Positions 7,452 to 16,126 of a stretch of DNA of 64,000 bases are shown in pieces. The notes under the pieces are model-generated. The model worked only from the letters and a program-made list of their open reading frames with translations. It did not search any database and was not told the origin of the DNA. The stretch lies in contig LCHW01000001.1 of the NCBI GenBank assembly GCA_001000675.1, positions 346,686 to 410,685 of the forward strand. The letters run 5' to 3'. The translations under genes were made by a program, and so were the position numbers. Position 1 is the stretch's first letter. The number at the start of each line of letters is the position of its first letter. Source of the stretch: Candidatus Wolfebacteria bacterium GW2011_GWE2_44_13. Its GTDB lineage: Bacteria; Patescibacteria; Paceibacteria; UBA6257; UBA9933.

Positions 7452-7648
7452 TGAGAAATACTATTGCACAACGACGCAGTGAACTTAGTATGACTCAAGA
7501 GAAGCTTGCGGATTTAGTGGGTGTTGCGAGGCAGACGATTATAGCACTTGAGCAGAATAAATATAATCCGTCACTTCTTTTGGCGCATGCTGTCGTAAAA
7601 GCATTACAAAAAAAGCGCATCGAGGATATTTTTACGTTTGAAGATTGA
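7451..7648 (+). CDS. small XRE-family (YozG/YvaO-type) HTH regulator
   Basis: A 65-residue protein that is a single helix-turn-helix domain. RRSELSMTQEKLADLVGVARQTI and then IIALEQNKYNPSLLLA are the classic XRE helices with the conserved Q-x-x-I and E-x-x-K-Y-x-P-S. This short class, followed by I-x-D-I-F near the C-terminus, typically represses its own operon together with a membrane partner, here the gene ending at 7451. The overlapping start supports a two-gene operon that ends at the terminator at 7658-7697. Confidence 0.88.
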   Translation: MRNTIAQRRSELSMTQEKLADLVGVARQTIIALEQNKYNPSLLLAHAVVKALQKKRIEDIFTFED

Positions 7649-7657
7649 TATAGTGTG

Positions 7658-7697
7658 AAAGAAATAAAAAGACCCTTGAGGGTCTTTTTATTTCTTT
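7658..7697. terminator. bidirectional intrinsic terminator
   Basis: A stem of about 18 bp, AAAGAAATAAAAAGACCC with its complement around TTGA. It lies between the convergent XRE and TipAS genes, overlapping the last codons of the latter. Confidence 0.85.
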
Positions 7698-8095
7698 GCC
7701 GTTCGTGTATCTACGTAATGGAGCATCGCGTCGTGCATCACTTGCGCGAGACCTACTGCATATTTTTCATAATAGGCTTTGAAGCGAGTGTCGGCGACGT
7801 ACATTTCTGCAAGACCTCGATACATTTCGAGATTTGGCTCATAAAATGCGCGAAGACTGTTATAGTGCTGTGCAATAAGTTCTTGCATTATGGCGCTAGT
7901 TGCTCCGTGAAGCATTTGGCTGGCCACATGCTTCATCCATATATCTGCATCTACTTTCATTTCTTCCTTCTCCGCTTTGGTTAATTTACCGTAGCGCTCT
8001 TGGGATTGTTTATATGCTTCTGTGTTGCCCCAGCGTTCCTTTGCTTCTTGCGCATATTGATCTTCTTTTTCGGTGCTGAAGTTGTTGTATGGCAT
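7688..8095 (-). CDS. stand-alone TipAS antibiotic-recognition domain protein
   Basis: A 135-residue protein matching the C-terminal drug-binding domain of MerR-type TipA regulators (TipAS, albicidin-binding). YAQEAKERWGNTEAYKQSQER is the first helix, followed by acidic helices and FKAYYEKYAVGLAQVMHDAM. The DNA-binding MerR half is absent, so it should sequester a peptide or aromatic antibiotic rather than regulate transcription. I start at ATG 8095 because the family begins there; the upstream extension is basic and atypical. No resistance partner is adjacent. Confidence 0.72.
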   Translation of the reverse strand: MPYNNFSTEKEDQYAQEAKERWGNTEAYKQSQERYGKLTKAEKEEMKVDADIWMKHVASQMLHGATSAIMQELIAQHYNSLRAFYEPNLEMYRGLAEMYVADTRFKAYYEKYAVGLAQVMHDAMLHYVDTRTAKK

Positions 8096-8130
8096 AGTTT
8101 TGTATTGTATTGGTATTCTCGCTCTCCGCA

Positions 8131-8181
8131 TTGTCATTCCCGCCCTTCGGCAAGCTCAGGGTAAACTGTGGCGGGAATCTA
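8131..8181. repeat. dispersed palindromic repeat (REP-like), copy 1
   Basis: TTGTCATTCCCGCC and GGCGGGAATCTA form the ends of a 50 bp imperfect hairpin; the inside reads CTTCGGCAAGCTCAGGG. A nearly identical copy lies at 63094-63145 and a related one at 39876-39910. Confidence 0.75.
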
Positions 8182-8287
8182 GTATTTTCGAGGCTTCAAC
8201 CAAAACCTATCATAGCCTAAACTATAACGTAACGTTAGGGTTAAGGAGAGGTGGGAGAAAGATATTTTTTGTGGTACCATTATTTTA

Positions 8288-9199
8288 ATGGCCATTTATC
8301 GACTCGAAAAGGATAAGCTTACACCTATTGGTGAAGTTAAGATTGATCTCGAAAAGGACTTGCAAAAAATTACCGAAGATAATCTCGCTGTTCTTTTTGG
8401 GCTTGCATTTATTAGCTCAGAATTTTCTTTACAGAAATTTCGTATCGATACACTGGCGTTTGATGAGGAATCTCAATCGTTTGTAATCATTGAGTATAAA
8501 AGAGATCGAAGTTTCAGTGTCGTTGATCAGGGCTTTTCATATTTAGCTCTTTTATTAAATAACAAGGATTCATTTATTTTAGAACTCGCAAAAAAGCTAA
8601 AGAGGGATGTAAATAATATTCATATTGATTGGTCTCAATCTCGCGTCTTGTTTTTAGCTAATTTATTTACTGTATATCAACAAAACGCGATTAATTTTAA
8701 AGATCTTCCAATTGAGTTATGGGAGGTTAAAAAATTTAATAATGAGACTATTTTGTACAATCAATTAAAGGCCTCAAATAATAGTGAATCTATAAATACG
8801 ATATCAAAAAATGAAACTATTAAGGAGGTTTCAAAAGAGGTTCACGTATATACAGAAGAAGAACATTTTTCAGGTAAGCCCGAAGAAATAAAAGCATTAT
8901 ATGAGGAAATTAGATCTCGATTACTTAGTCTCGATAATGCTATCAGCTTAAAACCGACAAAAATTTATATTGGTTTTAAGGCGAAGAAAAATTTTATTAG
9001 CATTGAGTTCCAGCGATCTCAATTAAAAATCTGGCTTAATTTATCAATGGGCATTCTTGATGATCCTAAGAATATTACTATCGACGTCTCTAATAAAGGA
9101 CATCATGGGAATGGTGACTATGAGATTAATTTGAAGCCAGGGGATGACGTTGATTATTTCATGCTCTTAGCAAAACAGGCATATCAAAAAAATTCCTAA
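8288..9199 (+). CDS. DUF5655-type protein with nuclease-like N-terminal domain
   Basis: A 303-residue protein. The first half resembles an endonuclease NucS/PD-(D/E)XK fold: RIDTLAFDEESQSFVIIEYKRD carries the D and the E-x-K pair (YKRD as the extended motif). The C-terminal 110 residues match DUF5655: IKALYEEIRSRLLSLDNAI, YIGFKAKKNF and a closing YFMLLAKQAY. Similar proteins are annotated as predicted transport or restriction-associated proteins, but the catalytic role is unproven. It opens an AT-rich group that continues into clear restriction-modification genes. Confidence 0.75.
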   Translation: MAIYRLEKDKLTPIGEVKIDLEKDLQKITEDNLAVLFGLAFISSEFSLQKFRIDTLAFDEESQSFVIIEYKRDRSFSVVDQGFSYLALLLNNKDSFILELAKKLKRDVNNIHIDWSQSRVLFLANLFTVYQQNAINFKDLPIELWEVKKFNNETILYNQLKASNNSESINTISKNETIKEVSKEVHVYTEEEHFSGKPEEIKALYEEIRSRLLSLDNAISLKPTKIYIGFKAKKNFISIEFQRSQLKIWLNLSMGILDDPKNITIDVSNKGHHGNGDYEINLKPGDDVDYFMLLAKQAYQKNS

Positions 9200-9216
9200 A
9201 CTAAAGTAATAGATTT

Positions 9217-9693
9217 ATGAGTGACAATGTTACATTCGCTAGAAATTTAGTAAAAGGAAAAATCGCAGAAACTATTTTTGCGCAGATGCTTCGAGAAACC
9301 CACGAATTTACGGTTTTGGAATTTGGCTACGAAAAAATAATTTCCGAACTTGTGCAGCAGGGGTTTGATATAGAGAGTAAAGCCATTAAGGTTTTAAGAA
9401 CGGCCCCTGATTTTGCAGTCATTGATCATAGCACTCGAGCAGTTTTGTTAATCGAAGTAAAATATCTGCGGGAAATGAACCCAACCTTTATGCTTCAACA
9501 CGCAGAGCGAATGAGGGAATCTTGGAATCCATCTTATATTTTTCTTGCAACTGGCGATGGATTTTATTTTGATGATATAAAAACGATTTGCGACAATAAG
9601 GGCGAGATTTCTCGTCTTGAACACTCTCAAATCCCCGAAGATTTGCAAGCTCGATATCATAAAATATTGAAAGATTTTGAGCATGAGGATTGA
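9217..9693 (+). CDS. PD-(D/E)XK nuclease-like protein, 158 aa
   Basis: A small protein with a restriction-endonuclease-like core. VKGKIAETIFAQML is the opening helix with a conserved glutamate; TAPDFAVID and LLIEVKYLRE follow as the D...E-x-K catalytic signature. No DNA-recognition domain is visible, so it may be a nuclease that depends on a partner, or an inactive relative. It starts 18 bases after the DUF5655 gene and 80 bases before the Dam methylase, which places it in the defence group. Confidence 0.68.
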   Translation: MSDNVTFARNLVKGKIAETIFAQMLRETHEFTVLEFGYEKIISELVQQGFDIESKAIKVLRTAPDFAVIDHSTRAVLLIEVKYLREMNPTFMLQHAERMRESWNPSYIFLATGDGFYFDDIKTICDNKGEISRLEHSQIPEDLQARYHKILKDFEHED

Positions 9694-9774
9694 ATCTGGG
9701 GTAAAAATCCTTTATTTCATGGTTTATAAATCGGGTGGGATTTGATATACTGTATAGTACTTAAAAGGGAGAAA

Positions 9775-10746
9775 ATGACGCAACAAGTAATAGAGACAAT
9801 CGCGAGCAAGCTCAATGTACACCCGATTCATTTGCGGGTTTTTATGTCTGACTTGGATAATATTTCTCCTGAAAATTTAGAAGCAGCATATAAGGAATAT
9901 GTAGATAAAAATCCAAAGCCTTTTGCAAAATGGGTTGGAGGAAAGAGGCAATTAGTTCAGCAGTTTAAGGACATGAACTTATATCCTCCGTATGGGTTTG
10001 ATCCAAAAACGGCAACCTACTTTGAGCCGTTTGTTGGCGGTGGGGCGATGTTTTTCGATCTGCTGCCTAAAAAGGCTTTTCTGTCTGATATGAATGCAGA
10101 ACTAGTAATAACGTACAACGTTATTAAAGCTGACGTTGAGGCACTCATAAAAAAGTTAAAAGTGCATAAGGCTAAAAACAGCAAAGAATATTTTCTTAAA
10201 ATACGAGAACAGAATATCGAGAAGCTTTCCGACACCGCTATTGCGGCTCGCTTTATTTACCTTAATCGAACTGGGTTTAATGGATTGTATCGTGTAAATA
10301 GAAGCGGAAAATTTAACGTGCCATATGCGGATAACAAGAATCCGCTTATTTGCGATGAGATTAATTTGAAAAAAGTGCATAATGCATTAAAAAATACTAA
10401 AATTTTGCATCAGGATTATAAAAAAGTTTTAGATAAGGCAAAAAAAGGAGATTTTATTTATTTCGATCCTCCTTACTACCCAGTTAATAAGACCTCAAGC
10501 TTCACGAGTTATACAAAAGAAGGATTTTTAGAAAAACAACAAGAGGAATTGAGGGATATTTTTATGGATCTGCATAAGCGAGGGTGCTTTGTGATGCTCT
10601 CGAACTCAGACACTAAATTCATTAATGAGTTGTATTCAGGATTGGGAAAACAGATAGTGATTAATAAAGTTTTTGCCGGACGCGCGATTAATTCTAAGGG
10701 ATCTGGACGTGGGAAAATACAGGAGGTTGTTGTGATTAATTATTAA
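9775..10746 (+). CDS. dam: Dam/DpnII-type DNA adenine N6-methyltransferase
   Basis: A 323-residue protein. KPFAKWVGGKRQLVQQF is motif X, YFEPFVGGGAMFFDL is motif I (S-adenosylmethionine binding), and FIYFDPPYYPVN is motif IV, the DPPY catalytic box. RFIYLNRTGFNGLYRVNRSG is typical of the Dam/DpnII class, which methylates adenine in GATC or a similar site. About 35 extra N-terminal residues precede motif X. I start at ATG 9775, which has AAAAGGGA upstream. The gene for a likely restriction enzyme begins four bases after it, so this methylase probably protects against that enzyme. Confidence 0.9.
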   Translation: MTQQVIETIASKLNVHPIHLRVFMSDLDNISPENLEAAYKEYVDKNPKPFAKWVGGKRQLVQQFKDMNLYPPYGFDPKTATYFEPFVGGGAMFFDLLPKKAFLSDMNAELVITYNVIKADVEALIKKLKVHKAKNSKEYFLKIREQNIEKLSDTAIAARFIYLNRTGFNGLYRVNRSGKFNVPYADNKNPLICDEINLKKVHNALKNTKILHQDYKKVLDKAKKGDFIYFDPPYYPVNKTSSFTSYTKEGFLEKQQEELRDIFMDLHKRGCFVMLSNSDTKFINELYSGLGKQIVINKVFAGRAINSKGSGRGKIQEVVVINY

Positions 10747-10750
10747 ATTT

Positions 10751-11509
10751 ATGGCAAACAATAGTTCTTGGGAAAAAATATTTGATGATAACAATATTCT
10801 GAAGCATGATTTTTCAAAATCGCCTTTTTATTTATCTGCCAAAGATATTAAAAAATCTGTTCAAAATTTTAAGAATACCGCAGAAAAAGAGGTTCGTATT
10901 CTATGTAAAATGGATACTCGGGAAAGCGTTCCAAGCGTAATGAAGGAAAAAGGTTTAATTCTTCTTCCCGTTAAGAACGGGTACTATGTGATCGTGAAAG
11001 GAGAGGGCTATATTAATATTCCAGATATAGAAGGCGAGGCCGAGATATATAATACAAAATTAGATTTTGATCTTGATACTACTAAAATAGGGAATTCTGA
11101 GATGCAGCATTTAGACTTTGCCTATGCTTCTAGTCTTATTAGAACGTTTATGCAAGATCCTACACTCGTACTGACTATTCGTGGAAGAAAATATACACCG
11201 CAATTTAGCTATAAAATTGGCAATCAATTAATTGAAACGCAAGGCGTTCAAACAGAAGTCGATGCGGGTTATGAGGGAAAAGGTAAAATTGTTTTAATAG
11301 AAGCAAAAAATTCTTCTACAAAGAATACAATAATTAGGCAATTATACTATCCATATAGACAATGGTCTGAACATACAAAGAAAAAAGTTTTCTTGTTATT
11401 TTTTGAAAAGAGAGGTGATGAGTATTTAATTTGGCAATATGAATTCTCCAAAAAAGAGAATTACGATTCAATAAAATTGGTTAAATCAAAAAAGTATAAA
11501 ATAATATAA
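10751..11509 (+). CDS. probable type II restriction endonuclease
   Basis: A 252-residue protein with a PD-(D/E)XK core near residues 160-185. The segment TQGVQTEVDAGYEGKGKIVL is followed by IEAKNSS, giving the E..D...E-A-K arrangement. The first 150 residues carry no known domain and probably provide DNA recognition. It is squeezed between a Dam-type methylase (4 bp gap) and a second methylase (10 bp gap), the usual order for a type II system with two methylases. The recognition site is unknown. I infer the function from the core motif plus context. Confidence 0.7.
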   Translation: MANNSSWEKIFDDNNILKHDFSKSPFYLSAKDIKKSVQNFKNTAEKEVRILCKMDTRESVPSVMKEKGLILLPVKNGYYVIVKGEGYINIPDIEGEAEIYNTKLDFDLDTTKIGNSEMQHLDFAYASSLIRTFMQDPTLVLTIRGRKYTPQFSYKIGNQLIETQGVQTEVDAGYEGKGKIVLIEAKNSSTKNTIIRQLYYPYRQWSEHTKKKVFLLFFEKRGDEYLIWQYEFSKKENYDSIKLVKSKKYKII

Positions 11510-11519
11510 CTTGGTTGAT

Positions 11520-12707
11520 ATGTCTATAAAAGACTTCAAGCTTCATCCGGAAGAATTTGATTTAGAATGTACTACGGTTTGGGCGTTTCCACGCCGTGGT
11601 AATTGGGCAACGCATGCTTCTGATTGGCGTGGTAATTGGGCTCCCGAGGTTGTTCGGAATCTTATTTTGCGATATTCAAGTGAAAAAGATCATTTACTGG
11701 ATTGCATGATCGGCGGAGGTACTACAGCCATAGAGGCTAAAATATTAAATCGTCACATTACGTGCATTGATGTAAATGAAGAAGCACTCGAAAGAACGAG
11801 GAAGTCGCTTGAATTTGAGGTTGAAAATAAAGCAAAACAACGAGTAATGAAGTGTGATGCTCGGGACATGAGTTTCATTAAGGATAATGAAATAGATTTT
11901 GTACTAACGCATCCTCCGTATGCGGACATCATAAAATATAGTGATGGACAGATTGAAGAAGATATATCGGGCATACACGATATTGATGCTTTTGTTGATG
12001 AAATCGAGAAAGTTGCGAAAGAATTGTATCGGGTATTAAGACCTGGGAAGTATTGCGCAATTTTGATGGGGGATACGCGACGGAATAAAATGTATCAACC
12101 GCTTGCTTTCAAGGTGATGGAGCGATTTTTAAGAGTAGGATTTGTATTGAAAGAGGATATTATCAAGCGACAGTTTAATTGTAAGGCAACTGGATTTTGG
12201 GTGAATAAATCCAAGGAGTCAAATTTCTTGCTTATAATGCATGAGCATCTTTTCGTATTTCAAAAATTGGATAGCATAAAATCTCCTGATTTCGCGACAG
12301 TGTCTAAGATTAAGACCATAGACGTTCCACTTGTTGGTTCAGTTCCATGCGGAACACCCCTTCTTGCGGAAGAAAATATTGAGGAGGTGATTCCTGTTGA
12401 AAAGAAAAAACTGCAAAGTGGTTTGCAATATTTTATATTGCGTGCAAGTGGGGACTCTATGAATGAAGCTGGGATTAACGATGGGGATCTTGTTTTGTGT
12501 AAGCAAAAACTGACTGCTCGTGAGAATGATCTTGTGGTTGCATTAATTGACGACGAGGCTACGGTTAAAGAATTTCATCGTGAAAAGAATAAAATTATTT
12601 TAAAACCACGCTCAACAAATCTAGAACATCAACCACGCTATTTTACTAAGGGTGAGGATTTTAAAATACAGGGTATAGTACAAGAAGTTGTTCGACCCCT
12701 TGATTAA
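11520..12707 (+). CDS. DNA methyltransferase fused to a LexA/UmuD-type S24 self-cleaving domain
   Basis: One uninterrupted 395-residue frame with two parts. Residues 1-250 are an amino-methyltransferase: LLDCMIGGGTTAIEA is motif I, and VLTHPPYADI the catalytic PPY box (His in place of Asp/Ser). Residues 265-395 are an S24 domain: VGSVPCGTPLL holds a Cys277-Gly278 cleavage bond, ASGDSM the nucleophile Ser313, and ATVKEF the base Lys350. The spacing Cys-36-Ser-37-Lys is that of UmuD (24, 60, 97). There is no helix-turn-helix. ATG 11520 is preferred to TTG 11511. It is the last gene of the restriction-modification group. RecA-stimulated autocleavage that releases or inactivates the methylase is a reasonable inference but unproven. 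Confidence 0.85.
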   Translation: MSIKDFKLHPEEFDLECTTVWAFPRRGNWATHASDWRGNWAPEVVRNLILRYSSEKDHLLDCMIGGGTTAIEAKILNRHITCIDVNEEALERTRKSLEFEVENKAKQRVMKCDARDMSFIKDNEIDFVLTHPPYADIIKYSDGQIEEDISGIHDIDAFVDEIEKVAKELYRVLRPGKYCAILMGDTRRNKMYQPLAFKVMERFLRVGFVLKEDIIKRQFNCKATGFWVNKSKESNFLLIMHEHLFVFQKLDSIKSPDFATVSKIKTIDVPLVGSVPCGTPLLAEENIEEVIPVEKKKLQSGLQYFILRASGDSMNEAGINDGDLVLCKQKLTARENDLVVALIDDEATVKEFHREKNKIILKPRSTNLEHQPRYFTKGEDFKIQGIVQEVVRPLD

Positions 12708-12711
12708 AGAG

Positions 12712-12717
12712 TATAAT
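12712..12717 (+). promoter_or_regulatory. -10 box of a leaderless transcript
   Basis: TATAAT ends six bases before the ATG at 12724, so the predicted transcription start coincides with the start codon. The same layout is seen before 16529, 18183, 18863, 27832, 32427 and 43501. Confidence 0.65.
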
Positions 12718-12723
12718 TAACCC

Positions 12724-13794
12724 ATGAAACTAAACAACACATTTAAATTAATCGTTGCAATTGCAGTTTCTGAACTTGCAGGAATTATTGGGTCGTTCTT
12801 TACTATGGATGCGATTCCTACTTGGTACGCAACCCTTGCAAGGCCCACATGGAATCCGCCTTCGTGGCTTTTTGGGCCAGTATGGGTAACCCTCTATGCG
12901 ATGATGGGTGTTGCGGCATGGCTGGTATGGATGAAGATGGATTCTCACCACGGTCCTGCGATGAAATTTGAGTCGCTTACCACGGGGAAAATAAAAATAG
13001 GAAAGAGAGAGGGGCGTAATGCACTCACCATTTTCGGAGTTCAATTGTTCTTGAATGCGATTTGGTCTATTATTTTCTTTGGTTTGCATAGCCCGGGATG
13101 GGCGTTTGTGGAAATTATTTTACTGTGGCTCGCTATCGTTGCGACAATTGTTGTATTTGCGAAAATCTCAAAACCTGCGGCTTGGCTTTTGGTGCCGTAC
13201 ATATTGTGGGTTAGCTTTGCAGGATTTTTGAATTTTACTATTTGGGATTTGAATAAAAACGGAGTGGAGCAAGTATATTGCACTGCGGATGCTATGCAAT
13301 GTAGTGACGGAACATATGTCGGACGGAGTGGAGTGAACTGTGAATTTGTGTGTCCTGAAATTGTCGTGGACCCATCGTGGAAGACAGCCACTGACACGAA
13401 GAACGGTATTTCATTTCGCTATCCGGAAACATTGAGTACTACGTATATGCGTGCGTTTGATTGGCCGCCGCAAGTGCAAATTGTCGATGGAGCGCTTTCA
13501 TGCGTCAATACAGGAAAAGAAATTGAACGTGCAGGAAGAACTGAATTGCGTATGGTTGATGATCGAGCGTATTGCGTAACTGCATTATCAGAAGGCGCTG
13601 CAGGAAGTACGTATACCCAATATGCATATGCAGTTGGAAAAGGTTTGCAAACATGGATCTTTACGGCAACGCTACGCGCTTCGCAATGCGGAAACTATAA
13701 TGACCCACAACGAATTGAATGTGAGCAAGAGCGAGAAGCATTTGATTTTGACAGTGTGATGGACAAGATTATCCGCAGCGCGACAATTTTGTAA
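12724..13794 (+). CDS. TspO/MBR-family membrane protein with cysteine-motif C-terminal extension
   Basis: Residues 1-175 are a TspO/MBR (tryptophan-rich sensory) domain with five membrane helices. WYATLARPTWNPPSWLFGPV is the diagnostic segment, though an extra charged loop of about 35 residues sits between helices 2 and 3. The added C-terminal half begins with a four-cysteine motif (YCTADAMQCSDG, then NCEFVCP) and continues as a 150-residue extracytoplasmic domain. TspO binds porphyrins and hydrophobic ligands; the extension is not part of the known family. A paralogue lies at 16529. Confidence 0.8.
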   Translation: MKLNNTFKLIVAIAVSELAGIIGSFFTMDAIPTWYATLARPTWNPPSWLFGPVWVTLYAMMGVAAWLVWMKMDSHHGPAMKFESLTTGKIKIGKREGRNALTIFGVQLFLNAIWSIIFFGLHSPGWAFVEIILLWLAIVATIVVFAKISKPAAWLLVPYILWVSFAGFLNFTIWDLNKNGVEQVYCTADAMQCSDGTYVGRSGVNCEFVCPEIVVDPSWKTATDTKNGISFRYPETLSTTYMRAFDWPPQVQIVDGALSCVNTGKEIERAGRTELRMVDDRAYCVTALSEGAAGSTYTQYAYAVGKGLQTWIFTATLRASQCGNYNDPQRIECEQEREAFDFDSVMDKIIRSATIL

Positions 13795-13807
13795 GTAATA
13801 CATATCT

Positions 13808-13827
13808 ATCCCCGTAAGGGGATTTTT
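13808..13827 (+). terminator. intrinsic terminator
   Basis: ATCCCC pairs with GGGGAT around GTAA and is followed by a short T-run. The stem is short, so it may be leaky. Confidence 0.55.
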
Positions 13828-13849
13828 ATGGTATAGTGAGCAAACATTT

Positions 13850-15577
13850 ATGACCCAAGACGAAGCCTTTTCAATTTTACAGACCGGTGCGAACGTGTTT
13901 TTGACCGGAGAGCCGGGGAGTGGTAAGTCCCACATGGTAAATCGCTATGTGGCGTATTTGCGTTCATGTGGCATAGAACCTTCGATTACTGCTGCTACAG
14001 GCATTGCCGCCACGCATATTGGCGGTATGACTATCCACTCGTGGAGTGGTATTGGCATAAAGGCGCGACTTACTGATCATGATCTTAACTTACTCCTAGA
14101 AAAGGACCGTTTAGTGCGACGATTGCGGGCTGCGCGTGTGTTGATTATTGACGAAATATCGATGCTTTCGGGAGACACGCTTGCGCTTGTGGAACAGGTT
14201 TGTCGCGTCTTGCGCGACTCCGCAGAGCCCTTTGGTGGGCTTCAGGTGGTCCTTGTAGGGGACTTTTTCCAGTTGCCGCCCATCGTGTCATCTGCTGAAC
14301 AAGATGCCGTAAAAAGCATTTCTTTGGATGGGGGCGAATGGTCTCCATTTGCCTTTATGGGGACGGCATGGCAAAAGGCAAATTTAACTATTTGCTACCT
14401 TACTGAACAACATCGGCAAGAAGATGCTGTATTTTTGCAGGCACTCTCAGCTGTTCGTCGCGGACAAGTTACGGACGAAGTGCGTGCGTGTTTTTCGGGT
14501 CGGTGTATTGCGCCGCCCACGGACGACGCGCATACAAAATTGTATACCCATAACTTTGCGGTTGATCGTTTAAATGATGCATATCTCAAAAAACTTCCTG
14601 GACAGCAGTACGATTTTTTGATGCAAGGGAGTGGTGCGCCTGCTGTTGCAGAGGGGTTGAAACGCGGATGCTTATCGCCTGAAAAACTTTCCTTAAAAAT
14701 AGGGGCGAAAGTTATGTTTACAAAAAATAGTCCTGATGGGAAATTTGTAAACGGAACAACAGGGGAAGTTGTTGGATTTTCAAAAATAAACGGCAATCCA
14801 CAAGTTGCGTTGAGTAATGGCAAAACAATTGAAACAGAACTTGCGGAATGGAGTATTTTTGATGGTATGAAATTAGTTGCCATGATCAAACAAATTCCAT
14901 TGCGTCTCGCGTGGGCAATTACAGTGCATAAGAGCCAAGGCATGTCGCTCGATGCGGCTGTGATGGATTTATCTGCTGCGTTTGAATTTGGACAAGGCTA
15001 TGTTGCGCTGTCGCGCGTGCGCACATTGGCGGGGTTATATTTAATTGGGTACAACGAACGTGCGCTTGAAGTACACCCCGGTGTGTTTACGCAGGATGCG
15101 CTTTTCCGTGCATCGTCTGAAGAAGCGCGATATGAACATGCGGCACTCGGTGAGGAAAAAATTGCTGAATTACATGCACAATTTATCGAAGCTATGGGTG
15201 GTGGGGTTGGTATGGGTATTACTCCTGCATCTTCTGCGCCAAAACGATCAACACAAGAAGCTACAGCTGAACTGGTTGCGCAACAACTTTCTATTGCGGC
15301 CATGGCAGAACAACGCGATGTTACGGAGGCGACTATTATCGGACACTTGGAAAAACTTGTTGCGAGTGGAACATTAAACGCAGAAACAGATCTTGCGTAC
15401 CTTATGCCCGAACGGCGTCGATTTGTAACAATGCAAGCGGCGTTAGAAACGGTGTATAAAAAGAAGGGGAATATGCTTCTTTCTCCAGCGCAAGCTATGC
15501 TTGGCCCAAACTTTTCGTTTGAAGAGTTGCGTGTTGCACGCTTGTTCTTGGGTGGAGCTGCGTATTTGGAGGAGTAG
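13850..15577 (+). CDS. Pif1/RecD-like superfamily 1 DNA helicase with C-terminal HTH
   Basis: A 575-residue helicase. Walker A GEPGSGKS is at residues 20-27; VLIIDEISML is Walker B; VVLVGDFFQLPP is motif III; AWAITVHKSQGMSLD and GYVALSRVRTL are motifs V and VI of Pif1/RecD2-type enzymes, which unwind DNA 5' to 3'. The last 100 residues hold a RecQ-C-terminal-like helix-turn-helix (TEATIIGHLEKLVASGTL). The -10-like TATAGT lies 12 bases before ATG. Roles in the family include replication-fork rescue and G-quadruplex unwinding. It sits between two TspO-like genes, which are not known partners. Confidence 0.88.
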   Translation: MTQDEAFSILQTGANVFLTGEPGSGKSHMVNRYVAYLRSCGIEPSITAATGIAATHIGGMTIHSWSGIGIKARLTDHDLNLLLEKDRLVRRLRAARVLIIDEISMLSGDTLALVEQVCRVLRDSAEPFGGLQVVLVGDFFQLPPIVSSAEQDAVKSISLDGGEWSPFAFMGTAWQKANLTICYLTEQHRQEDAVFLQALSAVRRGQVTDEVRACFSGRCIAPPTDDAHTKLYTHNFAVDRLNDAYLKKLPGQQYDFLMQGSGAPAVAEGLKRGCLSPEKLSLKIGAKVMFTKNSPDGKFVNGTTGEVVGFSKINGNPQVALSNGKTIETELAEWSIFDGMKLVAMIKQIPLRLAWAITVHKSQGMSLDAAVMDLSAAFEFGQGYVALSRVRTLAGLYLIGYNERALEVHPGVFTQDALFRASSEEARYEHAALGEEKIAELHAQFIEAMGGGVGMGITPASSAPKRSTQEATAELVAQQLSIAAMAEQRDVTEATIIGHLEKLVASGTLNAETDLAYLMPERRRFVTMQAALETVYKKKGNMLLSPAQAMLGPNFSFEELRVARLFLGGAAYLEE

Positions 15578-15618
15578 TCAATATTGATAAAAAATGTGAA
15601 TACTGGTACGTTGTTGGT

Positions 15619-16068
15619 ATGCAAAACATACCTCTCACCAAAGAAAAATATCTCACCGTATTAAAGGCAATTGATGCCTGTGAAATGATGCAGTCGGCTA
15701 TTGAAGAAGCAGATGGCATTGAAGAAAAAGCACATGATACGAGTTATCGCGAATTAAAAGCATATTTATTAAAACAGTCAGATTTGTTTGGGCTTGATAA
15801 GATCAATCCAAAGAAAGAAGAGGAAGCTGACTGGTCTGAAGAAATATCAGAAGATGCGAGTGAGTTAATCAACGCATATGCTGAAGTGGAAATGTTTGAT
15901 AATTTAGCATGGGACCTTGCTTCAATGGAGTTTGAAAAACAAAAGGGAAGCGAAGCGGTTACTGACATGGAAGAGTTTGTAAAGCGCGGAGAAATTTACG
16001 ATGCAATCATGGATGAATTCGATGCGAATGATTTGGAGAATGTGAAGATTGCAGGTTTGGTGGAATAG
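15619..16068 (+). CDS. acidic hypothetical protein, 149 aa
   Basis: A strongly acidic helical protein (for example KKEEEADWSEEISEDASEL) with no signal peptide, membrane helix or known domain. Near the N-terminus KYLTVLKAIDACEMMQSAI looks like an amphipathic helix. It is 41 bases after the helicase and probably shares its transcript, ending at the terminator at 16076-16106. An accessory role to the helicase is possible but is only suggested by position. Confidence 0.6.
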   Translation: MQNIPLTKEKYLTVLKAIDACEMMQSAIEEADGIEEKAHDTSYRELKAYLLKQSDLFGLDKINPKKEEEADWSEEISEDASELINAYAEVEMFDNLAWDLASMEFEKQKGSEAVTDMEEFVKRGEIYDAIMDEFDANDLENVKIAGLVE

Positions 16069-16075
16069 TAGATAT

Positions 16076-16106
16076 AAAAAAAGCCGCCCTTATGGGGCGG
16101 CTTTAT
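16076..16106. terminator. intrinsic terminator
   Basis: AAAGCCGCCC pairs with GGGCGGCTTT; A- and T-runs flank both sides, so it can stop the gene on the left and the convergent minus-strand gene at 16127. Confidence 0.85.
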
Positions 16107-16126
16107 CGTTGGAGGAGTATTGCTAA

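Noticed and set aside
7688..8095. MerR-type TipA regulator
   Set aside because: Only the drug-binding half is encoded; no MerR helix-turn-helix is found upstream in any frame.
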